Assembly: GCF_000003815.2 (NCBI RefSeq)
Contig: NC_049996.1
Coordinates: 5,103,069-5,167,068, forward strand
DNA from: Branchiostoma floridae
Taxonomy: Eukaryota > Chordata > Leptocardii > Amphioxiformes > Branchiostomatidae
DNA: 64,000 nucleotides
Direction of reading: 5' to 3'
Part shown: positions 30,908 through 43,132 of the stretch, in pieces
Numbering within the stretch: position 1 is the stretch's first letter
Layout of the letters: every line of letters starts with the position of its first letter
Position numbers and translations under genes: made by a program
The notes under the pieces: model-generated
Seen by the model: only the letters and a program-made list of their open reading frames with translations
What the model was told of the DNA's origin: nothing
Database searches by the model: none

Positions 30908-33900
30908 CTGGTGAAACATTTAAACAATTATGTCCTGTTAACGGTGCTGACATGCTTAGAATGACACTACAGTAATTTACAGTAATTTACCCACAGAATG
31001 TTGACTAAAAAGCGATAGTAACAGCATATTTTCGAGAATGACTCAAATACTTCTGTGTTGTAAGAATAATATAGATTATTTACATTATCATTGTTGTGGA
31101 TCATATGTCCCCATGTCTATATCCAGGGTAAATAAGAAATGTCCGGTTAAGGGTCATCCAAAATTCCCCCATGCTAAAGGCATAGTTAAGTGTTTGACCA
31201 CATTGATTTCTACAATGCAAAGGCCCTGCGAAAACCTCTCGCCTAGATAACGCTGAACAGACTATTCGACACCCACCTACTATTATTTTAAGGAATCAAC
31301 TAATTTACGTTACCTCTTGGTCATCCACGGTGACGTAATTTGCTTTCATTTTTTTTACAATTACAGGGGGAAGGGTATCTGATTAACAAGATAGGATTGA
31401 TCGATCCCATGGTCACTGTTTGAAGTACACATAGGGAGCCCTGACATGTGAGTGTGATATCTTTGACAGCACATACAGATTGATTTTTGTTACAAAGATG
31501 TTGTTTTAAGAAACGAAGCTCACCATCACAGTGAAACCCGATAACTTGGTCAATACAGGTCCACCCAGGTGGACAAGGGCTCGTGGCACAGTAGTCGATA
31601 TCTGTAACAATAATTAGATATCTTATATAATATAATTATTGCTGAATGTCAGCATAACCACCATTAGCGCAGAACACAGTATTTAATGGAAAAAACATAT
31701 CCTATCATGAAAAGCAGTGCAGAAACATGCTAGATGACCGGTTCAAGCCAAGTAAAGCATTTCCTTATCTTTGGTGGCTGTAGATAAAATAGATATGGTA
31801 TTACCGGTTTCAAACTTACCGTTTTCACAGAGATCTCCGTCGTATCCAAGGCGACAGAAACAGGCGAAGGAGTCGACATGATCATGGCAGGTTCCTCCAT
31901 TCTGACAGGGATTAGATGCACACTCGTTTATATCTGAAAAAACAAACACACGAAGTAGATTACTTGCTAGATGTTCTAAGTAAGGGTAAGAAACTCTGAA
32001 GTGTCTTGAACAAGTAGCACTCAGGTAAAAAAGGATGATGAATTCCAAAGCAAATTCCCTAATACCCACCTGTTTCACAGAAAACGCCGGTGTATCCTGG
32101 ACTGCATGCACACATGGGGGAACCATTGAAGCAGGACTTGCAAAATCCGCCGTTCTGACACACGTTAGGTTGGCATTGGATCACAGCTGTGGGAAGGTGG
32201 CAGATACAGTTAGTTAGAAGGACAATAGGGTACAGAAATGGAATATATTGAAAACAACAGACATTTAACTAGTGTTTCCTAGTTACAGAACCAGCTGCAT
32301 CCGGATGGCCCATCCTGTATGACAGGCAAAAACAGGTAAGACTGCTATTGCTTAAGAAATCAATCAAAAACCTTGTAGCAATTCCTGTGGACAATTACCT
32401 CATTAGGAGCACTAACACAGGAGAACTCCAACTCGGGTATGTTACACTCGCCTGCAAGACAGACACATACAAAGCCAGCTACTTCCCCAAGAAAACAATA
32501 AAATGGAACAGAATCCGAACACACATAGCTTCCACACAAACACTTCATACGTTCAAGACTGAGTTAGCCCAACACATGGACCTCCCCAACCTACTGATGC
32601 AGTTTGTCATAGTGTGACTGACACATTTTTTTTCACTTTTTGTTCTCGTTTATTGCACCTACTTTTTTCGCCACCACCGGCCGCACTACCGCACAGCTAA
32701 GTACCTGGCCGGGATACCCCGTAGTGGGTTTTGGCCAGTATCTATATAGAATAATGATAGATAGATAGAACAACCAAAATACAATGGCACTACATTAACA
32801 CGCCCGTCAATACATCTGACTCATGTTAATTAAAGATTAATCACTAAAACCAAACGTATATATTTCTTACGAGACTCGCAGAAGTAGTTGTGCTGTTCCG
32901 TGCAGGCGTGGAAGTCTCCTTTGTAACTCTCTTCCCGGTCCAGCAGCACACAGATGTCGAACGGGCCGTAGATGTCGCTAGCCATCCATGACGACTGCAC
33001 TGTAAAAATATACGTAAACGTATAACGTAACTGTATTTGTATATCAATGGGGTTGGAAAACATACAAAGAACACAAAGTCCAATAAAATGTCCCCCAAGC
33101 TACCAAGTGAATGCTATGCACTCTAATTGCTGTCGGAATTGTTATCACACAGTTTCTGTCTATACCCGACAACAAAAAATGCCTTAAAAGATTGACTTTC
33201 GAATATTAGAAATTCATGGCTTCTTGTTGTGTCTTTATCAATAAATGTAACGCTTTTTGATTTAGCTGTGGATTGTAACGCACGACTAGATTTTATATAA
33301 TGAAAATGTTTATAAAGTACACGGCACTGAACCTTAATCCAACGCAACTTTAATCCAACACTTTTCAGAACCCATCTGTCAGTCAAAAACTAGCTCCGGT
33401 TTGCAAATTCTTTTGAGTGCTTTACAAGACCAGTAAGGTATACGACTTAAAACCTTGTAAGTTTGAGCTCACAAAGATCGCATGTTGCAGCGACAAGTTA
33501 ATCAATCTTCTGGTATGTTTTCATGCTGTTAATCAAGCCGTGGGAGGAGGGCAGCGATTGTAATTTCAAGCAACCCTACTCTTCGTCCTCACATTACACA
33601 TTAATCATCACAGTAAATATAGCGAAATATTAATAAACTGTCCATCCAACACAACCAACATGCCTTGAAGTATCCCTCTTTAAAGTACAGGGCCAGGCTT
33701 TGTTACACAAATTCAGTGGAAATCCGAACACGCGCCATTTTGAATCATATTTCAGCACGCCCCTTCACCCCTATTTTTGAAAGTGATCACATCCAAAGGC
33801 CAGTAGGACGGATCTCACTGGCGATACCATTACAGCCCCACATGGGGGACGTGCTGTAGGGAGTTTGTACTGTGTTTTGCGGGTATATTTTTTGGGAATC

Positions 33901-36900
33901 ATTCACAAACAACGTATTTTGCCACCATTTGCTAACCAAACAACGGATGAAAAGTTTCATAGAACGTCATAACTGTGTAGTGGAACAGCAGAACGGATTT
34001 GCCGCTGGTTGATGTATTTTCGGGCCGTGTTTTGATCGCTGCTATCAGCAGTTTACTGACATGCCGATTTGCCAATTTAACCTTGAGTAAGTGCCTGCCG
34101 ATTGATACAAATTTGTCGTTGTAAATATGAAATCCATAGATAAACAGCCTTGTTATATTATTGTGTTGGATTAAAGTTCCACTGGGAATAGAATCCCAAA
34201 GGACTTGCTATCAGTTACACTGTCTTTGAAATGTTATTTTCTCGCGACACAACAGAAAGTGTCAGACCAATGCATGGGTAGCAATGGCCGGGGAAACATA
34301 GTAAACAATGCACTAAACAGTTTCCAGAATGCGCTAAAGCCTGCTTGTTTATTCATGGTTCAGTTTGGAATTTGTTGGAATGTGTTGGATTAAAGTGTAT
34401 AATTTAGTCTTTGTCTTGTAAACCTTAAAATTTTATGCAAATTGTACTAGATAAATGCAACAAGCAAGCGTTACCGTTAAAACTCTGGCCCTCGAGATTT
34501 GTAGAGATGTGTATATTTTACTATTGTTGAATTAACATAAGTAACTCACACGACAAGGTAGAACCATCGATATGGAGGAGTTGGGGGGACTGTGACTTCA
34601 TGAATGTCCAGAGGGAGACATCGTTGGTGTTCCGTATGATGTCATTCAGTATCTGCTGCTCATGTGGGTCCTTGATGTCCACTAGCTGCCCTCCCATGAA
34701 CACACAGGCTGCCGCGGCTTCCTTATGGGACAGGGCGTCTCGCGACTGTCGGTAGCACTTGTTGTTGTAGATTTTCATGTTTAGGGAAGGCAGTTAGCAA
34801 AAACAATAATCATCAAACAGCACACTCACATGTTATATTTATTCTATCATTACAAATAGTACTAAACATAAAATGACTCCAATGACATGGCGTCTTCTGT
34901 CACAAACAACATGCAAAGCGTAGGTTTCACAAATAACATGTAAACAGCGATCAAAGTTTTCGATCAAGTACCTATTAAATAGCTTGTTAGCAGTACGGCC
35001 GCTGGCCTCCTTTAGAAGTTCGGAAAACGATATTGTTTTTTTGCTTGTTGTGAATTAGAAAACCACGAAAGACTCGCAAATGTGTTTCAGTATTTTGCAT
35101 TCCTTTTGAGAGATGGTATTCCGGAAATTCCGCTAACATGTTTTGTACATTTAACAAATAAAAGATGCATAAATGTAAAGTCCATTGCCATATTCCGGAT
35201 ACAACGTCCAAATCTCAAACTTTTTTTTTTCCTGAAACAAGGAAATTTTCAACAGATGCACGGCTTTTGTTTGTCTGGCAATAGCTCTAAGCTTTTTAAA
35301 ATCTGTGTGAAAGTAAATAACAATGTTTAAACAGAAAAAATGTCAAAAGAAAATCTGTTCATTCTGTAAGTTTGGACAAAGTCAGCATTCTATGTAATGA
35401 GGGGCGTGAAAGACGCAATCTAACGTTACATTTGGGACCTAACGACCATTAAATTACAGAGTGGGGGTCAATACCGACTACATGGAGGAGTAAACACGCA
35501 CCTGTTTCACAGTTCTGTCCCAAGGTCCCAGATGGACAGGTGCAGGTGTATCCCGTAGAGCCCCCCAAACACGTTCCTCCGGACCAACACGGATTTGCAG
35601 CGCAATAGTCTGTAATTGATAAGGTTTATATAAACTTTAAGGTAAAGTGCTTTACGTCAAGAAAAATCAAATGTGTAATGCTGCGTCATTTCCTTTTGTA
35701 TATGACCAGGTAACAGCCGCCAAGCCACGCAGTAAATCGAACACGAATAGAACCGTTTTTATTTGCAGTTCGAAGTGTTCCGCGGTCCCTAGCAACGTCG
35801 TTGCTAAGGAAAGGCTTGTCGCCTGACAGTTGGATGAAATTTCACCCGACTTAAACAGCTGTTTTAAACCTATTTGGCGGCCATTTTACAAATATTGCGT
35901 TATATGTACAAGAAGGGAACACTATGTGCTCTCTGTATAAACCGTTTTTGGGGAATTTTACGGCAATAAAAGTTAGTTTCATGGTCATATTTGTTACATA
36001 GTAAAATCAGCAAAATGGCGGTGCCGTACGGGGCAAAAATTTCGACGAATTTCACATTGACGGCATTTGCATTACGCCCTCGATTCTATATTCAATGACT
36101 AGTGAATTAGCTTTGTCGAATCTTCGACTACAACTCATGTAAAGATCCTGTTGGTTTGAAATTTGGAAATGTTTGAAAGTCCATGTCTATCGGGGTCACC
36201 TTATCGACTGTTTTACGCGCAAATATTGCAAGTTGTTGGTGTAGCTGATTCGAGTACAGCTGGCTTTTTAACACAAGTTGCGGTACCGATGCACACCCCC
36301 GGTATTGTCAGAGGACGCATACGGAATAAAACAGTGTTGAGACGGACTGAATTAGCAAATGCTACATTGGTCTTACGGCAACTAGGACGCAAATACGGCG
36401 GTGCGTGTCTGGCGCGGGCTCCGTGGAACGGGCGTTGACGCAAGGGCGGAAGCGTTCTTTTTTGAATGCCTCTGATGAGGTGCCCTCGCGCGATTGGGAA
36501 AAAAGCCTATTACTACCACGAAATGGATAGTATGCCATATACCGACTGAAAGAAGAGAATTCGGACTATTCTGTGCACTAAATTTTCCGTTTATTTTTAA
36601 ATCTGTCACAAGATAAAAAAGCGGTGGAAATTGCACTAAAATCAACTGTTTTTAGGTTATAAAATCAAATGGATACAGCTAGACAAATCTGTTAAAAATC
36701 CAAAGGAGTGAAGTGAGAAGCTTTAAAGTTGTATATGCGATGAAATGTTGAATATACATAGTTGTAAACTCAAGCAGCAGGCTTTCTTGTAAGTAGTCCC
36801 AACGCCCGGGGGTCATGGAACGTAGAACTGTCCCAAAACGGCGCGCGGTTCCCTACGGTAGTCAGTTAGAACTTTTGAAGTTATATTTATATCATCTCGG

Positions 36901-37786
36901 ATTGGCATATCAACTTGAAAGTTGGAATTTATATACGGGGGACCACTGTTAACTTAGTTCCGGTCAAAGATTCGATATCTATGGGAAGAAGACCTGTCCA
37001 GAGTCGATAATTACTGAAAAAGTCAAATCGGGCGGGTTCTATTCTGGAGTCAAAATTATGACATGACTCCGCGCGGATTGCCGGCATTTGCATTACGCCC
37101 TCAAAACCTATGATGAGCCTTATACCGACACAAACTACAATGTTTGCTCTTTCTTGTGGTCCCAAATTCCTGTTGGTTTGAAATCTACAACAGTTAAAAA
37201 ATATGAGGGGAAATTACACGAAAATCACGAGATTTCGGGCCGTATTATTGACGGGAAAACGATAAACTATCGGTTCAAAAATCCACAGAGATAATAAATG
37301 AGTCTAAAATATTGTAAATAACTTGACATTAGTAATATAAACGGTAATGTACTCCTGCGATAAGCTTTCTTGTAGGGGCTGTTGACGCCCGAAGTCATAG
37401 AACGGACTACTTTCTCTCGCGGAAGGAAAATAAAAAAGCCTCGAACTCTCGACGTGGCGTGGCGGCTGGGTAATGTACTGACCAATTTTTATGCTAGATT
37501 CTTGGTTAACGTTGGTGTATTATCATAATCATATCAGTGGTATGGTAGAAGTTTTAGTGATGTCAGTAAATACTGGTGCCCCCAATGTTTTCAATTATCA
37601 TGTTATTACAACCCACTAAGCGAGCTTAGAGTACACGTATGCTATGTATTGTCCATGGTGCAACTTAAAATATGGCAAATCCTGTGATATCTATTTAACA
37701 CATTAATATAAATACTCACCTGCTGTAGCCCCTGTTGCACAGAACGCCAGCACGACCGTGAGAATAAAATGACGGTGAAACATCAT
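30792..37786 (-). CDS. secreted EGF and C-type lectin domain protein, 8 exons
   Basis: Inferred model, - strand: 37786-37720, 35609-35502, 34780-34550, 32999-32871, 32186-32070, 31933-31820, 31601-31524, 30907-30792. Every intron is phase 1 and the sum is 960 nt (319 residues plus stop). Layout: signal peptide (1-22), EGF, C-type lectin domain, EGF, calcium-binding EGF, two half-EGF units. The lectin domain has conserved Cys but no EPN or WND, so classical sugar binding is doubtful. The protein should be secreted. Exon 3 lacks an AG at its expected acceptor: the - strand reads CCCTAA|AC, and the only base at fault is at 34781. The gene may be intact with an assembly error, polymorphic, or decaying. 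Because exon 3 is symmetric, its skipping would keep frame. Confidence 0.7.
31524..31601 (-). CDS. exon 7: half-EGF unit
   Basis: 78 bp, phase 1-1, acceptor TGTTACAG, donor GATG|gtgagc. [19 protein letters not shown] ... GFHCDG contains only the first four EGF Cys. Confidence 0.75.
31820..31933 (-). CDS. exon 6: calcium-binding EGF domain
   Basis: 114 bp, phase 1-1, acceptor TTTTTTCAG, donor ACG|gtaagt. [16 protein letters not shown], then [11 protein letters not shown] and GYDGDLCE: the D-I-N-E-C start and DSFAC are the calcium-binding EGF signature. Confidence 0.92.
32070..32186 (-). CDS. exon 5: EGF domain
   Basis: 117 bp, phase 1-1, acceptor TTCCCACAG, donor ACAG|gtgggt. [15 protein letters not shown] ... 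[13 protein letters not shown]; six EGF Cys plus one extra Cys (KSC) between the third and fourth. Confidence 0.9.
32281..32770 (+). mobile_element. 3' remnant of a LINE (third family)
   Basis: The + strand frame 32348-32617 reads [12 protein letters not shown] ... [16 protein letters not shown] ... TFKTELAQH, the very C-terminal part of RT proteins in many Jockey-like elements (YSFFPRTIxxWNxLP). It is followed by a GC-rich 3' UTR (CCACCGGCCGCACTACCGC) and a GATA tail at about 32755-32768. It lies antisense in an intron of the EGF/lectin gene. Confidence 0.75.
32871..32999 (-). CDS. exon 4: second half of C-type lectin domain
   Basis: 129 bp, phase 1-1, acceptor TTTTACAG, donor TCTC|gtaaga. 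Encodes [19 protein letters not shown] ... [13 protein letters not shown]: the last three conserved Cys and YFCE end are present, while calcium-site motifs are not. Confidence 0.85.
33000..34549 (-). other. intron 3 of the EGF/lectin gene
   Basis: No gene or repeat recognised; ordinary AT-rich intron sequence. Confidence 0.4.
34550..34780 (-). CDS. exon 3: first half of C-type lectin domain (acceptor missing)
   Basis: Encodes [19 protein letters not shown], then [20 protein letters not shown], and ends WTF...HIDGSTLS. Donor GT|gtgagt is good. Upstream there is an in-frame TAA only 18 nt before ATG 34778 and no AG in between, so no canonical acceptor can deliver this frame. A good branch-like TGCTAAC and pyrimidine run are still present. 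Confidence 0.75.
35502..35609 (-). CDS. exon 2: EGF domain
   Basis: 108 bp, phase 1-1, acceptor ATTACAG, donor ACAG|gtgcgt. Six Cys in EGF spacing: [16 protein letters not shown] ... [15 protein letters not shown]. No calcium-binding Asp/Asn signature. Confidence 0.9.
36040..37480. repeat. diverged tandem repeat pair in intron 1 of the EGF/lectin gene
   Basis: Blocks recur in order about 1 kb apart: GGCATTTGCATTACGCCCTC (36061 and 37082), CCTGTTGGTTTGAAAT (36148 and 37168), and CTTTCTTGTA...ACGCCC...GTCATRGAACG (36782 and 37367). Probably two decayed copies of one element. Confidence 0.6.
37720..37786 (-). CDS. exon 1: signal peptide
   Basis: Two adjacent ATGs (37786 and 37783), then [20 protein letters not shown], a typical short signal peptide with cleavage near ATA|G. 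Donor GCAG|gtgagt, phase 1. Confidence 0.75.
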
Positions 37787-37895
37787 GTTGATGTGAAATT
37801 GCCATAAACACTTTAAAGTTTCAAAAACTTTTCAAACCGTCTAACCGTGGCAAGAGGTCTACACTGATGACTCGCACCTTGTGTTGTATACTTTA

Positions 37896-38261
37896 GGCCA
37901 GACCAATTTTAGTTGTTTTTCGGATATTTCAGAAAAAAATTGGGTCGGTCAGTCGACAAAAAACTTTTGCAAAATATTTGGGGTAGGAGAGATCTAGGGG
38001 TAAACACTCAAGTTACACAACAGAAATAACAACATGTTTACCAAGTTATAGTTTTCAGATTTTCTACATTTACTTAAATTGAAATGCTCCCCAAATTCAT
38101 GTTTTTTTTCTGGCTTATCTACCTAAAAGTCGTAGCTTTGATGTGCCAAGTAGCTTCATCACGATGTGTGGCTATCAATTTAAAAAAAAAAGTTTTCTTT
38201 TTTAAATCGGAAAAAAATTGGTCGGAAAATCCGAGAAACAACAAATAAAATTAGTGTTGCC
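37896..38261. mobile_element. Harbinger-like MITE upstream of the EGF/lectin gene
   Basis: Imperfect terminal inverted repeats of about 35 bp (GGCCAGACCAATTTTA...TTTTTCGGAT and complement of ATCCGAGAAAC...TAAAATTAGTGTTGCC). Flanked by TTA on both sides (37893-37895, 38262-38264), the 3-bp TWA duplication typical of PIF/Harbinger. It lies about 110 bp 5' of the start codon at 37786, so it is probably in or next to the promoter. Confidence 0.65.
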
Positions 38262-39777
38262 TTAGGTTTGTACTTACCTAACAAACATCATGACTGGATC
38301 AAAACTTTAACCCCTGTTATCGTCAAGTGGAGACATAGTCCACAGCTATGATTTCAATGGTGCCCTCAATAACCTATAGTAAATAATATATGTTGGACGA
38401 CTGGACTGTGACAACACAACGGCAGATAAGAATACAGATACAAATCAATGTTTATTATTACCAACCATTACAGAGTACCGACAGTTGCATTTATTATCCG
38501 CACCATAGACTCGGTCATACCCGCTCACTCACTATCACTCACTATCCGCTATATTTAAATTAACTGAAACGTGATACCTCTCTTGCTGATGTGCCTACTC
38601 CAAGTTCAGGTACTTGTTACATGTAACCAACAAAAACTACATGTATTTAAGAAGAACTGTAATCACAAGTCATCCTAAATATTAGAAATATGTACAAGGT
38701 TAGGGAAATATGTCAACGGTTGCAGAACCTATATACATATCACCATTCCCAAATGTTTTGAATGCCTGATTTTGTTCAGGGCAAACTTCGCGGCAGTCTC
38801 AACGGCAGTGGCCACATGTACAGTGATTCCGGCGTTGTGGTACTTTGTTTCTACGTTCTACGTGTATCTGCTAGGCATCGCGCTTTTAGTAAAATATTGT
38901 GGTCTGTTTATATTAAAGATAGTGGTGTTGTGCAACCACTTGCGTGTTGTGTATCCTGTTTGAACTTTGCAACAGGAATTATGAGTAATTTTTGTATTGA
39001 TGTGGCAACAAAGTTGACCAACTCCCCCAAAAATTTGTCACAGCTGCAGGAAAAGGTGTATAATTATTATAAAACATTGACTACAAGGACAAAGATCAAT
39101 ATGCCCGGTCATTGCACACCCTCAACTACCCTCTGTGCAGCCAGATTGAAAAAAGAAGAAAGGGTGACAGGCACAAGAGAGCAAAGATTGAGGGCAGACC
39201 CAAATCTGAGCCAGTTGGGGCAGATGATAATGTGTCCTTTAATGATACACCTTGCTTATTACACGACTCTTTGCGCAGACGGGGTCAGAGGTAGTTGTGC
39301 TATTGCGAAATAGTCAGCTTGGTGCAGTGATATTTCCAATCGCAAGGGGTCGCATGGAGCTCTGGCTGAACACGCGCACGCGTACTAGCGATCTAAGAAC
39401 TATTAGACGTAAAGCTGTTCTATATATACTAGTAATAGGCCCAATTTACACTTGTTTCTTGAATATATAGTACTACGCATCGTAGTCTACAACTGTAGTA
39501 GACTACAGATTTCCGTCCAGTTTACACTCACTGACAGGGAGCCTGCGGTTCCATGATTACGGAGAAACTGTAGCTAGTGACCTTTGACACTTGGCGGACA
39601 CAGGAACCTTAAATGTGTAAAAAAAATGTTTTTTTTTCTAATACAAGGCACTCTAAAAATAGGTCATGACAACAGAAAATAGTACATTGACCGCAGATGA
39701 CCCAAATAGAACACACATACGTTTCGAATTACGCCAGGTCTCAAAACAGGCGCATTGCCAGACACATATTCTTTGAA
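38262..39777. other. intergenic with overlapping unrecognised ORFs
   Basis: The + strand frames at 38762-39313 overlap. One frame (about 39060-39296) is charged (DYKDKDQYARSLHTLNYPLC, RRKGDRHKRAKIEGRPKS) and reads more like protein than its rivals, but no family is recognised and no ATG or splice context decides. It could be a relic of a transposon gene. Confidence 0.3.
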
Positions 39778-41207
39778 ATGGCGAAGTGCGATGAAGCCAA
39801 ACTTCAAAACCTGATGGACAACTGGAAGACGGCAAAGGTGCAGTTTTGTTCCAGCGAAGCGTGCCGTGACGGCGACAAGAGCAACGCCGACTTTCTTGAA
39901 AACCTGCTGGACACATCGGTACGTAAGACCTCACGTAAGTTTTTCTCTCTTCGGTGATTAATTTAGGTTTTGTCACCAATAACCATATTGAAGCAGTATT
40001 AGTGATTAATAACCCCCTTTCTTGGGACAGTAAGTGGGGTCCTGTAAAACGGAACGACGCAGTTATTGTGATAATAAATGCCATTGAAGGTGAAGGTACA
40101 TAGGTCATAGAGCAGACAGTCAGTAACCGCTGCAAAAAAAAAAGTCTTTGACAGCGGGCAACTCTAACGTTTCTGGACGGGACATAAGTTCCACAGCATT
40201 TCAATCCAGTATCTGGTAGACATCGAGAGGTGATAGGGCATATCTGGAGCAACTAGTTTCAATCAGGGCTCAACGATTTTACTACTTACTTCGAGCTTCT
40301 CGCCACAGTTATATACAAGCCCCGTGTAATATGGGAGGGGGGGGGGGGGGTGATCGTAGCTGAATAACTTTTAAATATATGGGACGGTTGGAACCTAATG
40401 GTGATAATATAATTATACTGCATATTTTGGTGGAGGTTGCCTTATCGTCCAATGTAACAACGTTGGTGGAAATTGCCCAATTGATGGGCTTGATCTGCTA
40501 GCGAATGTTGCAGGAAATCGCGCTCAGGGCACCTCTATAGTACAGTTTTCCTTCAAGTTAACGTAGCGGAATATGCGTGCTAAACGTGCCTGATGGCATA
40601 TGTGAGGACCTACTACGGAGATGGTATTCAGGTGGGCTGGATAAGAGAATGACGTCCCAGCGGTCGAGCTGTCGTATGGCCGGGGAGGAGTGAAAGTCCG
40701 GGAGGTCCGACTTGAGCCGGCGTATGAGAATACGGGTTACATCGTCCTGAAAATTGACATCGTCACAGTAAAGGTATCATCCACGAAAGAAGGAACACAT
40801 CGTCTCCATCGACAGAAAATTTGAATTACATCATGAGGCAGAGAAGCGGGCAGGTTCGAAACAGAGATCGTACCAATGGCTTTGGCTTTGATTGTCAAAT
40901 TCATGTGTCAATGGGTCGAAGGTGCTCAAACTAGAACTGAGGAAAGCGAATAACACTTAAATTAACAGATACATTTATCAGCATGGGTGGTGAAATAATA
41001 GTTTAAGTACGTAACTTTAGCATGTAACGTTGACATGGATGTCTATTGGTCTATCAATCAACACTATCTTAATGTAACGTTAAATATTCCATGACTACAA
41101 GTTTCCTGCAGGAAAACAAAGATAGGAATATCAAGGAAAAGCTCCTGAAGCAAATGATTATGGAGAAAAACGCAGAAATAGAGGAACTAAAGGGACGTAC
41201 ACGCTAA
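39778..41207 (+). CDS. possible two-exon gene, 78-residue coiled-coil protein
   Basis: Exon 1 39778-39918 (47 codons from MAKCDEAKLQNLMDNWKT) ends at TCG|gtacgt. Exon 2 41112-41207 follows TTTCCTGCAG and encodes ENKDRNIKEKLLKQMIMEKN then AEIEELKGRTR and TAA. Phase 0 matches. The second exon is a clear amphipathic coiled coil. No family recognised. The open frame extends upstream to 39697, so an earlier start is possible. Other candidate 3' exons on the same strand follow at 41365 and 41846. Confidence 0.45.
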
Positions 41208-41364
41208 GCAGGTGCCAGTGTCACCATGCACTGGAGTTAAAGGTTAGTGTCGATTTTGAGTACATCCCCTTTGCTAGAAGAATCCTTCATCTCCCCCATT
41301 CCCTCACTTGAAGTATCAACATAATCTTTCTGAGACTAACCATAGTATTGTAACGCGTTCACAG

Positions 41365-41896
41365 ATTTTGCCAGAGGAACTTGAGGACCTGATGTCAAAC
41401 AATCAAGCTGGATACTTCATTTGTAGAAGATATTATGGAGAGTTCAGATTATGTCGTCAGGGCTGAGGTAAAGGTCAGTGTTAATGTATGATTTTACATT
41501 AATTTTGCACTTCATATCCGCTGTCCTCCTAATAAATTTTGCCAGACTGTCTAGTAAGTATATTAGAATAAGCAAAATATTCATTTAAAAATCCATGACC
41601 AGGTGGTGACAGTGGACGCCAGCCTAAAGAAAAGGAGTCATAAAGAAAATGATATCCAGGTGCTCACTACAACTGCCACCTTCTATCAGCACCCCTGTGT
41701 GCAGTCCAGATGCCTCTGTCATTATACCACACTGCTACCTTCCCCTTTTTGCTTTACTCCTCCACACTTGTAGCCTAGGTTCTAATATGTAACGTGTTGT
41801 CTTGTGAAATATAATATGAATAAAAAATATTGATGTTATTTGCAGATGGAAAAGGCAAAGAGGGAGGTTTTGCTCAACTTATGGAGCCGAGGTTAA
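41365..41896 (+). other. two further exon-like ORFs after acceptor sites
   Basis: 41365-41466 follows TTCACAG and reads LPEELEDLMSNNQAGYF...CRQG stop. 41846-41896 follows TTTGCAG and reads MEKAKREVLLNLWSRG stop. Either could be an alternative or decayed end of the preceding small gene; evidence is limited to the acceptor and short frame. Confidence 0.25.
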
Positions 41897-43132
41897 ATGA
41901 CCACTTATCTCCGCTAGTCTGACATTGCAACCCTAGCGAAAGAGGAGGCGGAGGCTGGCCTAGCTGGGAGCAGACAAAAGTACGTTAAATTTTACCTTAT
42001 GGCTACGCCTAAGTTTTTCAATTACATATGTGTGTCAGCGTCTTTATGAATTCAGAGTTGACCTTATACACCATTAGTACTTGCTGATTGTAGGGTCGTT
42101 GTGACATGGGGGTAAATCCTGGCTTTTGAGACTTACTTGCGTATTTGTCCATAAACATGTAGCACTGTTAGCTGGATATATGATATTAAACTGTAATGAT
42201 TCTTTTTACCGCATTTTAAGAGCTTCATTAAGAAACAGAGGAAGAGGACTGGACTGAACTGGTTGGATCAGGTTTCGCAGAGCTGCTGGTGACCGCGGTT
42301 CAGGCTGTGAGTAAAAAGCGCGAGCCTTGTGTTGCGATTTGACAGCCCAGCGTCGTCCGACTACGCCGGACTGCTGTTCTGACTATGCACGACAGAAAGC
42401 GATGTTCCTTTCTTCAGACAAGACTCCTGTTGTGGAAATAGGATCCACGGAGACTTTTCTTTTTTTCAAGACTTGATGTTTTACCGGTAGGATAAGGTTA
42501 GATGATTGGAGAGTGGGTCAGTGCCAAAGCCTAGATTTAAAGATCCTGATGGCATTTTAAATAATACATATCTTTCATTGAGAACTCGCATTCGCACTCG
42601 CACCACCGTCGAATGTAGATTCTAAAGCCATCTCTCATTTTGCGGCTTTGTAGTAGTCTGTTGGTAGTATGTATAAAATTTTTAACGACTTTAATGTCAA
42701 TGTCGAAAGGGTATGTAATGTGATTTGATCCCCCAGAGTAAAAATATGAAGATGAAAATATCCTGTAACAGATGACAAATAACAACGAAGAGAATACCAT
42801 TCAAACTAGTTGCAGATCTACAGAAAGTGGGTCAGACATGTGTTTTTGGCCCAGTAGTGTGTCCCAGCAAATGTGAGTGAAACACACGCAATACTTCCCA
42901 GAATGGCTACAGAAACACAACTAATCAAAGTAAGGTTCAGTACGTTGCGCATCACATGTATAGACGAATCAGTCCAATGAAGGTTGATGTTGCTTTGAAA
43001 TAGCGTAAAAATAAAATAATGAACATTACCGCTGTACTTACATTGATGCAGACTGGGCATCTTATTGGAACGATCAAGGACGCCTTGTAAACCGTCTGAT
43101 GCTGAACATGAGTGATAATTTTGAAGTTGTCA

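Noticed and set aside
39653-40252. 199-codon - strand ORF
   Set aside because: It overlaps the better-supported + strand exon at 39778-39918, has patchy composition and shows no motif; treated as a shadow frame.
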